DNA of 36,807 nucleotides, from assembly GCA_018669945.1 (NCBI GenBank), contig JABHTA010000195.1, positions 1 through 36,807 of the forward strand, read 5' to 3'. A program made the translations under genes and the position numbers. The first letter of the stretch is position 1. Each line of letters begins with the position of its first letter. Shown here in pieces: positions 10,090-19,716 of this stretch. The notes beneath the pieces are model-generated. The model did not search any database, was not told the DNA's origin, and was given only the letters and a program-made list of their open reading frames with translations. This DNA is from Flavobacteriales bacterium. GTDB lineage: Bacteria > Bacteroidota > Bacteroidia > Flavobacteriales_G > NORP312.

Positions 10090-11061
10090 CTAAAACATCG
10101 TTTCAATTACATGCGAGAACATCTCCTTTATTGAGATTCCTGCTTGTTCTGCCTGCTGCGGCAATAGACTGGCTGCTGTTAAGCCTGGAATTGTATTCAC
10201 TTCAATAACAAATAATTTTTTGTCAGAAACCATGTAATCGATACGAATCATGCCTTTGCACTTTAGTGTTTCGTATATAAACTCGGAAAGGGTAAGACAA
10301 TTTTGGTAGGTTTTGTTATCAATTCTTGCCGGAGTAATTTCCTGTGTTTTGTGGTCGTTGTATTTCGCTTCAAAATCGAAGAATTCATTTTCGCAAACTA
10401 TTTCAGTAATCGCTAAAGCTTTTGGTTTATTGTTTTTGGAGAGAACACCACAAGTAATTTCTGTTCCTTCTATAAATGTTTCTATAATAATTTCAGAATC
10501 TTCGTTAAAAGCTTTTTGAATAGCACCTGATAAATGCTCTGGTGTATTTACTTTTGAAATACCAATACTAGATCCGCCATTATTAGGTTTAACAAAGCAG
10601 GGCGTGCCAATTTTGTCAAGAATCGATTCCATATCAACAGGGTTATCGCGATAAGATAATATTGATTTTGCAACATTAATATCATAAGTACTGAGTAACC
10701 GATTGCAAATGGCTTTGTTAAAAGTCAATGAAGAAGTGGTTGCCCCGCAGCTGGTATAAGGCATATCAATCATATCGAAATAGCCTTGTATTTTTCCATC
10801 TTCACCAGGTGTACCGTGGAGAATAACAAATACTCCATCGAACGAGATTTTTTTACCATTTTGTTGAATAGAAAAATCGTTTTTGTCAATTGCATATTCA
10901 GTAGCTTCTTGTTTTACATACCATCTGTCTTTAAGGATTAAGGCTTTATAAGGTTCGTATTTGGTTTTATCAATATGCTTCAATACGGTTTCAGCACTTT
11001 TAAGTGAAATTTTGGCTTCGCCTGAAAACCCTCCTGTTACCACTGCAATGTTTTTTTTCAT
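10090..11061 (-). CDS. ddl: D-alanine--D-alanine ligase
   Basis: 323 aa; 'VVTGGFSGEAKISLKSAETV', 'LHGTPGEDGKIQGYFDMIDMPYTSCG', 'FVKPNNGGSSIGISKV', 'FVIEVNTIPGLTAASLLPQQAEQAG'. Confidence 0.96.
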   Translation of the reverse strand: MKKNIAVVTGGFSGEAKISLKSAETVLKHIDKTKYEPYKALILKDRWYVKQEATEYAIDKNDFSIQQNGKKISFDGVFVILHGTPGEDGKIQGYFDMIDMPYTSCGATTSSLTFNKAICNRLLSTYDINVAKSILSYRDNPVDMESILDKIGTPCFVKPNNGGSSIGISKVNTPEHLSGAIQKAFNEDSEIIIETFIEGTEITCGVLSKNNKPKALAITEIVCENEFFDFEAKYNDHKTQEITPARIDNKTYQNCLTLSEFIYETLKCKGMIRIDYMVSDKKLFVIEVNTIPGLTAASLLPQQAEQAGISIKEMFSHVIETMF

Positions 11062-11210
11062 GTATGGTTCTATCTAATCTGTAAAGATACTTATATCGAG
11101 GGGAGGGTTTCGATAATGGGTAGACCAATTAATCAACATTTTGTCGTTAATTGTAATCGATACATAATTTTTCTATTTATTTGCGTTATTAGGGATTACA
11201 ATGGTCAAAC

Positions 11211-12044
11211 ATGATTGATTTTATCAAGTTTTTATTTAGTAAGAGGTTTATTGGTCACTTAATCATAGCAGGGTTAATTACAGGTAGCGGTTTATGGGGC
11301 GTTTTTAAGTATTTAGATTCTTATACGCTTCATGGAGAGTCGATTACCGTCCCTGACTTTAGTGGAAAAAAGATAGCCGAAATTGAAGTATTTGCTTCAG
11401 AATACAATTTAGGTTATAAAATTATCGACTCCGTTTATAAGCCAAACGCACCAAAAGGTGCTGTACTAGAGCAAAACCCAAAACCTGATTCTCAGGTAAA
11501 AAAAGATCGAAAAATTTATTTAACAGTATCTAGAATATTACCACCATTAATTGAGCTACCCGAATTAAAAGATGTTACCTCTCGAATTGCATATGGAATA
11601 ATAGAATCGAAGGGGTTAAGGATTGGCAATGTGATTCCTGAGCCAAGTACCTGCACCGATTGTGTAATTCGTTTGGAGATTAAAGGTAAAGAAGTAATTG
11701 GAAAAATAAAGGTTGCTAAAAATACTAAAATAGATATTGTTGTTGGTATTGGAGAGTCTGATGTTATGGTTTCCATTCCTCCATTACTTGGGTTAACAGA
11801 AGAAGTTGCCAAGTTGTTGATGAGAGAGAAAAGTCTTTCTTTTGGAGTAAATCAGTGTGATTTATGCGCTACAGCTAAGGACTCAGCTAACGCTAGAATT
11901 TTTCGGCAATTTCCCGAATATAACTCTAGTGCGGCAATAAATTTAGGAGGAAGTATCGATGTTTGGAGAACAGCAGACTCTACTAAATGGGCATCGGTTA
12001 TTATCGTTAATGATTCATTAGCAACGGATACAATTACCAAATAG
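11211..12044 (+). CDS. Membrane-anchored PASTA-domain protein (no kinase domain)
   Basis: 277 aa; N-terminal TM helix; three PASTA-like units ('ITVPDFSGKKIAEIE...GYKIIDSVYKPNAPKGAVLEQNPKPDSQVKKDRKIYLTVS' and two more); divergent from ddl. Confidence 0.88.
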   Translation: MIDFIKFLFSKRFIGHLIIAGLITGSGLWGVFKYLDSYTLHGESITVPDFSGKKIAEIEVFASEYNLGYKIIDSVYKPNAPKGAVLEQNPKPDSQVKKDRKIYLTVSRILPPLIELPELKDVTSRIAYGIIESKGLRIGNVIPEPSTCTDCVIRLEIKGKEVIGKIKVAKNTKIDIVVGIGESDVMVSIPPLLGLTEEVAKLLMREKSLSFGVNQCDLCATAKDSANARIFRQFPEYNSSAAINLGGSIDVWRTADSTKWASVIIVNDSLATDTITK

Positions 12045-14252
12045 TTGAGGTATATAAGTTTAGTTATACTCGTTATTTCATGTTTGCCTGTTATGGGGCA
12101 GGAGGAGTTGCATTATCTGAGAACTAATTCGAGTATTCAAAAAGAGGTAAAGCCACTTCAAAAAAGGTATGAGGGGATAGATATTACCTACCTAATAGAC
12201 ACCTTAGAACTTCCTTTTTTAGATGATTTTTCTTCTGTTAAGCTTCATAGGTATGGAAATACTGGTAAACTAAGCTTCGTAGATACAACCTATGCGAAGT
12301 ATAGATTAAATGGAGCAATTTTCGATACGGTCATGTTAAGTTTTGATACAACCTACTCTTTTTATTATAGTGTTATTATGGGCTCTATAGATACTTTGCC
12401 CAACCAAGCCTTGACTATTGAGGAATTCAATCCAGACAGTACAAACTCTTGGGTAATAGGTACTTATTGGGATAACAATAATTATTATTTTTCAAATGGA
12501 ATGATTGTCGATACGGTACAACTGATTCAAGACACTATTTTTGTTAATGCAATAGAACCAGTTTATGTAGCGTACGATAGCACATCTCTTTGGATAGACA
12601 ACGATGTATTTATTAATAATACATTTCATATTGGCGCTCCGACTATTGGTGTTGCAACCTTTGATGGTATTGACTCATTGGGCCATGCGTATGATATGAC
12701 ACAAGATAATAGTTATGGAATAGGAGATTATCTTACCTCGAAACCCATTAATTTGGAGGGTAAAACAGATGTTGTACTTAGTTTTTATTATCAACAGCAA
12801 GGATTAGGTAATCAACCAGAAGAGGAGGATTCGTTAGTGCTAGAATTTTATATAGCAGATTCTGCGAGGTGGGTTCACGCTTGGACTGGAATATCAGATT
12901 CTGCGGCTATTGTTAACGGAACAGTTCCTGAGTTTCAATTCGTTTCACTTTCATTGTCGGGTGACAGGTTAGCGAAGGGATTTAAATTTAGATTTAAAAA
13001 TTATGGAACTTTATCTGGGAGTCTAGATCAATGGAATATTGATTACGTTTACTTGAATGATAATAGAACTGCGGGGGTAGAAACCAGTTCAGATTTGGGA
13101 TTTAAAAGTATTGATGTTGGTTTGCTAAATATATATAGTTCCATGCCGTGGCAACAATATTTGGCTGCCCCTGCTGCTTATACCAAAGCTTCATTTGATT
13201 TTGTAGTTACAAATCGAAGCGCAATAGATTTATCAGGGGAAAACACGTATCAAATAATTGATTTGAAAGATGATAACGAGATATTTAGTTCAACAGTATC
13301 GTTAGGGTTTTTTCCAAATTTCACCCCAGAAACGACTAAAGCAGTAAACTTTGCGGTTAATTCAAGTCCTTATAGTTTTACTTTTCCAAGTGATAATGAT
13401 AATAAAAGAGAATTCGAAATAGTTTATGCAACTCATTCGAACACAATTTTTGGTCAAGAGCAAAACTTTAATAACGACACAGTAAGGCACCGACAATTAT
13501 TTAGTTCCTACTATTCTTATGATGATGGCAGTCCTGAGCGGGCATATACAATAATAGGAGCAGGGTCACAATTAGCATATGGTTTTGAATTAGAGGAAGC
13601 AGATACCATTCAGTCATTGTTAATACATTTTCCTGAAATGTTCGCGCTATCAGATAACTCCATAAAAGTTATGATTTGGAATGAGGTAAACGGTAAGCCA
13701 AATGATACTTTGTATGTTGGTTACCCAAGAGATACTATATATGTGGGAGATACTTTGCCTGTTCGTTTTATGCGTTTTTACATTGATAGAGAAACCATTA
13801 TTCCAGCAGGTAAGTTTTTTATTGGATATGAGCAAAGCCTAAATGATAAACTCTACATAGGGTTTGATATGAATAATGAGTCCCAATCCAATCTGTTTTA
13901 TAATGTAGATGGTAACTGGGAGCCAACGACATTTACGGGTAGCTTGATGATGCGGCCAGACTTTGGTAAAGTAGATTTGGGTCAGATATACTCTACCTCG
14001 GTTGAAGAGACAGATGAGTTGTCTGTAGCAAAAATTTATCCTAATCCAGCCAAGCACTCAATTACAATTCGTGGTGCAGAACGCGCCAATATGCAATTGA
14101 TGAACCTGACGGGACAAATTGTTTATTCGGAGAGTAAGCTTAGTAATGAAATCACTATTGATGTTTCTCAATTCGACAGGGGTATTTATTTTGTTCGTTT
14201 AACAACGATTGGTCAAGGTACGGAAGATTACAAATTGATTATTGCTAGATAA
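12045..14252 (+). CDS. Secreted protein with T9SS type A C-terminal sorting domain
   Basis: 735 aa; TTG start directly after PASTA stop; signal peptide 'ISLVILVISCLPVMGQ'; C-terminal 'AKIYPNPAKHSITIRGAERANMQLMNLTGQIVYSESK...FDRGIYFVRLTTIGQGTEDYKLIIAR'. Confidence 0.88.
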   Translation: MRYISLVILVISCLPVMGQEELHYLRTNSSIQKEVKPLQKRYEGIDITYLIDTLELPFLDDFSSVKLHRYGNTGKLSFVDTTYAKYRLNGAIFDTVMLSFDTTYSFYYSVIMGSIDTLPNQALTIEEFNPDSTNSWVIGTYWDNNNYYFSNGMIVDTVQLIQDTIFVNAIEPVYVAYDSTSLWIDNDVFINNTFHIGAPTIGVATFDGIDSLGHAYDMTQDNSYGIGDYLTSKPINLEGKTDVVLSFYYQQQGLGNQPEEEDSLVLEFYIADSARWVHAWTGISDSAAIVNGTVPEFQFVSLSLSGDRLAKGFKFRFKNYGTLSGSLDQWNIDYVYLNDNRTAGVETSSDLGFKSIDVGLLNIYSSMPWQQYLAAPAAYTKASFDFVVTNRSAIDLSGENTYQIIDLKDDNEIFSSTVSLGFFPNFTPETTKAVNFAVNSSPYSFTFPSDNDNKREFEIVYATHSNTIFGQEQNFNNDTVRHRQLFSSYYSYDDGSPERAYTIIGAGSQLAYGFELEEADTIQSLLIHFPEMFALSDNSIKVMIWNEVNGKPNDTLYVGYPRDTIYVGDTLPVRFMRFYIDRETIIPAGKFFIGYEQSLNDKLYIGFDMNNESQSNLFYNVDGNWEPTTFTGSLMMRPDFGKVDLGQIYSTSVEETDELSVAKIYPNPAKHSITIRGAERANMQLMNLTGQIVYSESKLSNEITIDVSQFDRGIYFVRLTTIGQGTEDYKLIIAR

Positions 14253-15283
14253 TGAATGACGAACTGGACGATGTTGAAGAAGGGGAAGAGGAACTTGAGA
14301 TAATCAACATTAAAGGAGATCCAAATCAGAAATTGTTGCGCCTCGATAAATTCTTGATTGACCGTATTCCAAACACGACTCGAAGTAAGATTCAAGCAGG
14401 AATTAAAGATGGTTTTGTTTCTGTAAATGGAGAGGTGGTTAAGGCAAATTACAAAGTTCGACCAGACGATGAGATAGAACTAAAAATGCCCCCAAAACGG
14501 ATTATTGAAATTAATCCCGAGGACATTCCAATCAACGTTATTTACGAAGACGATCAGATGTTAATGGTTAATAAATATGCTGGCATGGTCGTGCATCCGG
14601 GGCACGGGAACTTTACCGGAACATTGGTAAATGCGCTCATGTTTCATTTCAAGAATTTACCACAACGGGGCAATTTTAATGACCGACCAGGTATTGTTCA
14701 TCGTTTAGATAAGTTTACTACTGGAATTATGGTAGTTGCTAAAACAGAAGAAGCAATTACGCATTTATCAAAACAATTCTCTAGCAGAACATCGGATAGA
14801 AGATACTGGGCACTGGTTTGGGGAGATATTGAGGTAAATGATGGCAGAATAGAAGGTCATATAGGTAGAAGTTTGAAAAATCGAAAGGTGATGCAAGTGT
14901 TTCCAGAAGGAGATTTTGGTAAAGAAGCGGCTACCAATTTTAAAGTTTTAAAACGGTTTGGCTATGTAACACTAGTTGAGTGTAAACTAGAAACGGGCAG
15001 AACTCATCAAATTAGGGCACATTTTAAATTTATTGGCCACCCACTTTTTAATGACGAATCATACGGTGGGGATAAAATTTTGAAAGGAACAACTTTTACT
15101 AAATACAAACAGTTCGTTCACAACACATTTAAAGAAATTCCGGGGCAGGCACTTCACGCAAAAACACTTGCAGTTGACCACCCTATAACAAATGAGCGAT
15201 TAGAGTTTGATTCGGAATTACCTCAAGGGTTTCAAAATGTATTAGATCGTTGGGATAACTACTTGAACAATAGAAAGGATTAG
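14252..15283 (+). CDS. rluD: RluA-family 23S rRNA pseudouridine synthase (RluD-like)
   Basis: 343 aa; S4 domain then 'RPGIVHRLDKFTTGIMVVAKT' and 'LETGRTHQIRAHFKFIGHPLFND'; TAATG 1-nt overlap with upstream gene. Confidence 0.92.
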   Translation: MNDELDDVEEGEEELEIINIKGDPNQKLLRLDKFLIDRIPNTTRSKIQAGIKDGFVSVNGEVVKANYKVRPDDEIELKMPPKRIIEINPEDIPINVIYEDDQMLMVNKYAGMVVHPGHGNFTGTLVNALMFHFKNLPQRGNFNDRPGIVHRLDKFTTGIMVVAKTEEAITHLSKQFSSRTSDRRYWALVWGDIEVNDGRIEGHIGRSLKNRKVMQVFPEGDFGKEAATNFKVLKRFGYVTLVECKLETGRTHQIRAHFKFIGHPLFNDESYGGDKILKGTTFTKYKQFVHNTFKEIPGQALHAKTLAVDHPITNERLEFDSELPQGFQNVLDRWDNYLNNRKD

Positions 15284-15297
15284 AAACGCTTCTTGGC

Positions 15298-15331
15298 AAT
15301 AGTTGACCTTTACTATGGTAATACAACTATT
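15298..15331 (+). terminator. Hairpin 15 nt after rluD stop (AATAGTTG ... CAACTATT, nested TTAC/GTAA); possible terminator or operator
   Basis: Perfect 8-bp inverted repeat 15298-15305 / 15324-15331 with an inner TTAC-TATG-GTAA; no strong T-tract follows. Confidence 0.4.
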
Positions 15332-15487
15332 ATAATGAATAATTTACACGTTTTGGTCGCCAGTTACTTTTGGTAAATTTTAATTGATTCCTGTTTCAGA
15401 TTTTGAATACGGATTTGGTGATAATTATCATTTTGTTTATGACAATTCTATGACAAAATAAAACTTAGCAAGATTCATTTTTGCATA

Positions 15488-17821
15488 GTGCGCAACTCGA
15501 CAATATTTATTTTTGTTTTATGGGGCTTTTTTGGCTTTGCTCAAAAGCAAGATATTTATGGTAAAGTGCTTGAAAACTTTACCGAAAAACCTGTGGCAGA
15601 TGTGCATGTTACTCTAGTTCAACATAATCAATCTGTTACTCAGACAACAACAGATAGTTTCGGAAATTTCATTTTTAGTGATGTAGAAATAGGTCAATAT
15701 GAAATTTCATTTTCACATTTATCCTACACACCCTATACTTTACCCAGTATTGAGGTTACGGCAAGTAAACCGACTGTAATTAAGGGTAATCTCGATTTTT
15801 CTTTCATACAAATGAAAGAATTGGAAGTACTTCCAGAAAAAGATAGAGGTATAGCAAATAATAAAATGGCTTTACTTAGTTCTTATTCTATTGATGCAGA
15901 TGACGCAAGAAAGCTGGCAGGTTCGCTCGATGATCCAGCTCGTGTTGCTGGTTTACTGCCAGGCGTAACTTCTTACTCTGGGTTTTCAGCTAATTTTATT
16001 TCTATCCGTGGTAATTCACCCAGAGGGTTTAAATACCAAATGGAAGGTGTTGAACTGCCCAATCCAACTCATTTTTCTCGAATAGGAAGCTCTGGTGGCA
16101 CGTTTACTATTTTCAGCATGCAAGTAATGGGCAAAAGCGATTTTTTTACTGGGGCATTTCCAGCTGAATATGGTAACGCAACAGGAGGAGTTTTAGATGT
16201 AAATTTTAGGGAAGGCTCAACAAAAGAGAGGTCGCATACGTTTAAAATTGGGACTCTAGGTATCGATATAGCCACCGAAGGGCCAATAAATAAAAATAAG
16301 GGCTCGTCTTATATAGTAAACTACAGATATGCCGTTGTAGGGCTGGCTCGTTTGATTGGGTATCCAACCCAGCCAACGTATTCAGATCTATCTTTTAATC
16401 TCAATTTCCCTGTTTCTAAAAAAGGAAACCTCAAAGTGTTTAGCATGGCAGGCATGAGCGATAGGGCAAGAATCGCAATTAGTGATTCCGCTAAATGGGA
16501 GCAAGATTTAGATAGAAACCAGCTTAACTTAGGCAGCAAAATGGCAACGATAGGAACTAACTACAAAACGTTAGTTGGTAATAAGTCGGTTTACAGTGCA
16601 ACCCTATTGGCTGGGGTTGTGAATCAGTTTGACAACAAAGATTATTTGCAAAACAACCTTGTTTTACAAACCAGAGAGATAAACGAGTACAAGTCTGTGC
16701 CAGTCACTTTTGCCACATCTTTTAAGCATAAATTCGGGAAGAGCCACAGTAATAAAACAGGGACATCTCTAAATTATTCAATTCACGATTGGAGGGCCAT
16801 AAAACAGAACCAACTAACTAGTCAGTTAGATACTTTAGTTTTTGGTTCGGGCAGTTCAATTACTTTAAAAGCTTTTACCAATTCCAATTTTACTTTGTCG
16901 GAAAAGTGGATTGTTAACCTAGGCCTTCATAGCATGTATTATAGTGTAAACAATGATTATAAGATTGAACCTAGAGCCGGGATTCAATATCAAATTAATG
17001 AAAAAAATAAGATTTCGATTGCCTACGGAAAGCATAGCCAAGCGGATCATTTCGCCACTTACTTGTATCAACTTAGTGAAGTTGACGGGAGTACAATTTA
17101 TCCAAACAAGGATCTGAAATTGATTACAGCAGACCACTTTATAGGAAGTTTTAAATCGAAGTTGTTCAAGAATCACAGACTAACATTAGAGGCGTATTAC
17201 CAATCACTAAAAGATGTGCCAGTTGAAGTTGGGGGTACGTTTTCTACTATTAACTTAAATGAATTGGATGATATGAGAGAGCTCGAAAATAAAGGAACTG
17301 GGACTAACTATGGAATTGATTTCGGTATAGAACGCTTTGAAGAAAACGGATTATATTATATGATTAACTCGAGTTTTGTGCGATCATTTTATACTGCTGG
17401 AGATGAAATAGTAAGAAGTACGGAATATGATTTAGGTTATACCATTAAATTTCTACTAGGGAAGGAATACGAAGTAGGTAAGAGCGCACATAATTACCTA
17501 GGCTGGAATACCAATTTAGCTCTTATCGGTGGGCAGCCCTATACTCCCATCAACATAGTTGAATCAAGGTTAATTCAGGAAACTGTGCTAAACGAATCCG
17601 TTGCATACTCGGACCGAGACAATCCGCTCGTGTTTCTAGATTTGACAATTACATATAAAACCAATAAAAAGAAACGGAGTGCACTATGGTCGTTGCAACT
17701 TAAAAATATTTTTGCTAATGGGAATGCAATATATCGTGAATACGATTCTGTTTTAGATCAAGAAGTAACAATTCCTTCCTCAAGTTTTTTCCCAAATATT
17801 AGTTATAGACTTGAATTTTAG
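15488..17821 (+). CDS. TonB-dependent receptor-type outer-membrane protein with N-terminal carboxypeptidase-regulatory-like domain
   Basis: 777 aa; 'QDIYGKVLENFTEKPVADVHVTLVQHNQ...TDSFGNFIFSDVEIGQYEISFSHLSY' then plug-like 'PGVTSYSGFSANFISIRGNSPRGFKYQMEGVELPNPTHF' and beta-rich barrel; GTG start. Confidence 0.87.
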   Translation: MRNSTIFIFVLWGFFGFAQKQDIYGKVLENFTEKPVADVHVTLVQHNQSVTQTTTDSFGNFIFSDVEIGQYEISFSHLSYTPYTLPSIEVTASKPTVIKGNLDFSFIQMKELEVLPEKDRGIANNKMALLSSYSIDADDARKLAGSLDDPARVAGLLPGVTSYSGFSANFISIRGNSPRGFKYQMEGVELPNPTHFSRIGSSGGTFTIFSMQVMGKSDFFTGAFPAEYGNATGGVLDVNFREGSTKERSHTFKIGTLGIDIATEGPINKNKGSSYIVNYRYAVVGLARLIGYPTQPTYSDLSFNLNFPVSKKGNLKVFSMAGMSDRARIAISDSAKWEQDLDRNQLNLGSKMATIGTNYKTLVGNKSVYSATLLAGVVNQFDNKDYLQNNLVLQTREINEYKSVPVTFATSFKHKFGKSHSNKTGTSLNYSIHDWRAIKQNQLTSQLDTLVFGSGSSITLKAFTNSNFTLSEKWIVNLGLHSMYYSVNNDYKIEPRAGIQYQINEKNKISIAYGKHSQADHFATYLYQLSEVDGSTIYPNKDLKLITADHFIGSFKSKLFKNHRLTLEAYYQSLKDVPVEVGGTFSTINLNELDDMRELENKGTGTNYGIDFGIERFEENGLYYMINSSFVRSFYTAGDEIVRSTEYDLGYTIKFLLGKEYEVGKSAHNYLGWNTNLALIGGQPYTPINIVESRLIQETVLNESVAYSDRDNPLVFLDLTITYKTNKKKRSALWSLQLKNIFANGNAIYREYDSVLDQEVTIPSSSFFPNISYRLEF

Positions 17822-17905
17822 TGTTCTATAATTTATCCCGTTCTTCTTGTCATTCTAGCGTGTTGTTATAAAGATCAGAATATTTTTCTTAAATACTATC
17901 TATAT

Positions 17906-18412
17906 TTAAACTACTCTATACTTAAATTCATGCTGAGCTAATTCTTCATTAGCTTTCACAATCTTAGTTTTTAAGTTCTCTTTGTAGGCAATTGTTTTCG
18001 CAAACAAAGCTTCATCGCCTGCAGAAATTATCTGTGCAGCTAGAATACCTGCATTTAAAGAGCCATTAATTCCAACTGTTGCAACGGGTATTCCAGGAGG
18101 CATTTGAACGATTGCCAACAAAGCATCAAGTCCATCCAAGCTAGCTTTAATTGGTACACCAATAACAGGGAGAGGAGTCATGGCAGAAATAACACCTGGC
18201 AAATGAGCGGCCATTCCAGCAGCAGCAATTATTACTTTGATTCCATTGTCAGCAGCGCTTTTTGCAAAAGCCTCCACCTTTTCAGGTGTACGATGCGCTG
18301 AGAGCGCATTAATCTCAAATGGAATTTCCATTTCATCTAAAAATTTAGCTGTCTTCTCCATCACCGGATAATCCGATGTACTTCCCATAATAATGCTAAC
18401 AAGTGGCTTCAT
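17906..18412 (-). CDS. purE: 5-(carboxyamino)imidazole ribonucleotide mutase
   Basis: 'VSIIMGSTSDYPVMEKTAKFLDEMEIPFEINALSAHRTPEKV...AAGMAAHLPGVISAMTPLPVIGVP'; start set to ATG 18412 (MKPLVSII) instead of track start 18454, because a promoter overlaps the extra codons. Confidence 0.95.
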   Translation of the reverse strand: MKPLVSIIMGSTSDYPVMEKTAKFLDEMEIPFEINALSAHRTPEKVEAFAKSAADNGIKVIIAAAGMAAHLPGVISAMTPLPVIGVPIKASLDGLDALLAIVQMPPGIPVATVGINGSLNAGILAAQIISAGDEALFAKTIAYKENLKTKIVKANEELAQHEFKYRVV

Positions 18413-18430
18413 AATATTCATTTTTTGGTG

Positions 18431-18462
18431 CAAAAATAAACGCAAGAAATTCATTCCGCAAA
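18431..18462 (-). promoter_or_regulatory. Bacteroidota-type promoter for purE: TTTG (18462-18459) ... TATTTTTG (18438-18431)
   Basis: On + strand CAAAAATA at 18431-18438 and CAAA at 18459-18462, 20 bp between -7 box and the CAA; matches -33 TTG / -7 TAnnTTTG layout. Confidence 0.6.
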
Positions 18463-18537
18463 TTTAATTCTCGACTTTTTGTAAAACACTATGCCCTGTT
18501 GGTAGGTTATTAGTAAATTCGCGCAAAGGCCGAAAAA

Positions 18538-19071
18538 ATGGATAAAGTGCAGATTAAGGATAAAAGTTTTAGAAAACATATTTTCTGCGATGCCATTCAC
18601 GAGAAGGTACTGAAAGTGGCAGATAGAATTAATGAAGACTATAAGAAGAAAAATCCAGTATTCGTTGTTGTTCTTAATGGCGCTTTTATGTTCGCTTCCG
18701 ATTTGCTGAAAAAGGTAAATGTTGCATGTGAAATTGCTTTTGTTAAAGTGGCTTCGTATGAAGGGACTAAATCAACAGGAAGTGTAAAATCTCTAATAGG
18801 ATTAAACCATAACATTAACAATCGAGAGGTGGTTATTATTGAAGATATAGTGGACACTGGCGAGACCATAGTAGCACTTTTGGATCAATTAAGTCGGCAA
18901 AGTCCTTCACAGATTAAAATCGCAACGCTATTATTTAAGCCAAAAGCATATACTAAAGATGCCCCAATAGACTATGTGGCTATGGAAGTTGGTAATGAGT
19001 TTTTAGTAGGATATGGGCTCGACTATGACGGATTTGGGAGGAATCTTGAAGATATTTATATAGTAGATTAA
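18538..19071 (+). CDS. hpt: Hypoxanthine phosphoribosyltransferase
   Basis: 177 aa; PRPP-binding motif 'EVVIIEDIVDTGETI', 'VVVLNGAFMFASDLLKKV'. Confidence 0.93.
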   Translation: MDKVQIKDKSFRKHIFCDAIHEKVLKVADRINEDYKKKNPVFVVVLNGAFMFASDLLKKVNVACEIAFVKVASYEGTKSTGSVKSLIGLNHNINNREVVIIEDIVDTGETIVALLDQLSRQSPSQIKIATLLFKPKAYTKDAPIDYVAMEVGNEFLVGYGLDYDGFGRNLEDIYIVD

Positions 19072-19103
19072 TAAGCAAAACTCAATTACATAAATCGATA
19101 ACT

Positions 19104-19679
19104 ATGTTAAACATTGTATTATTTGGACCTCCAGGAGCAGGAAAAGGGACTCAATCGGAGAAATTAGTTGAAAAATATGGGCTAGTTCATATTTCGACAG
19201 GAGATGTATTCAGAGGGTTAGATCCCGAATCAGATTTAGCCAAGTTGGCAAAAAGTTATTCTGATGCTGGTAATCTTGTGCCAGACGAGATTACCATTAA
19301 AATATTAGAATCGGAAGTAAGTAAATATCCTAAGGCAAAAGGAGTTGTTTACGATGGTTTTCCAAGAACAAGAGCTCAAGCAGAAGCTTTAGATGTTTTT
19401 TTACGGGGTAAAGGAACCGGAGTAACCATGATGTTGTCTTTGGTTGTTTCAGAAGATGAACTGAAGCAAAGGCTTCTTTCTCGAGCAGAAGTTTCAGGAA
19501 GAAAAGATGATGCTGATATTGGCATTATTGAAAATAGAATTAAGAATTATAACAAGGACACAGCGCCTGTGGCAGGGTTTTATAAATCGCAAGACAAACT
19601 TTTCGAAATCGAAGGCGTTGGTTCTGTTGAAGCAATTTTTGATAGTCTATGTATTGCAATAGAGCAATTACAAGACTAA
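19104..19679 (+). CDS. adk: Adenylate kinase
   Basis: 191 aa; 'VLFGPPGAGKGTQSEKLVEKYGLVHISTGDVFR', 'VYDGFPRTRAQAEAL'. Confidence 0.95.
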   Translation: MLNIVLFGPPGAGKGTQSEKLVEKYGLVHISTGDVFRGLDPESDLAKLAKSYSDAGNLVPDEITIKILESEVSKYPKAKGVVYDGFPRTRAQAEALDVFLRGKGTGVTMMLSLVVSEDELKQRLLSRAEVSGRKDDADIGIIENRIKNYNKDTAPVAGFYKSQDKLFEIEGVGSVEAIFDSLCIAIEQLQD

Positions 19680-19716
19680 ACCTTGTTACTTTTAACTCAA
19701 CTTATTGAACTAATAA

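Noticed and set aside
11130-11210. Possible promoter for the PASTA gene (TTG ... TTTATTTG)
   Set aside because: The -7 box has a mismatch at a key position and spacing is at the edge; not strong enough to list.
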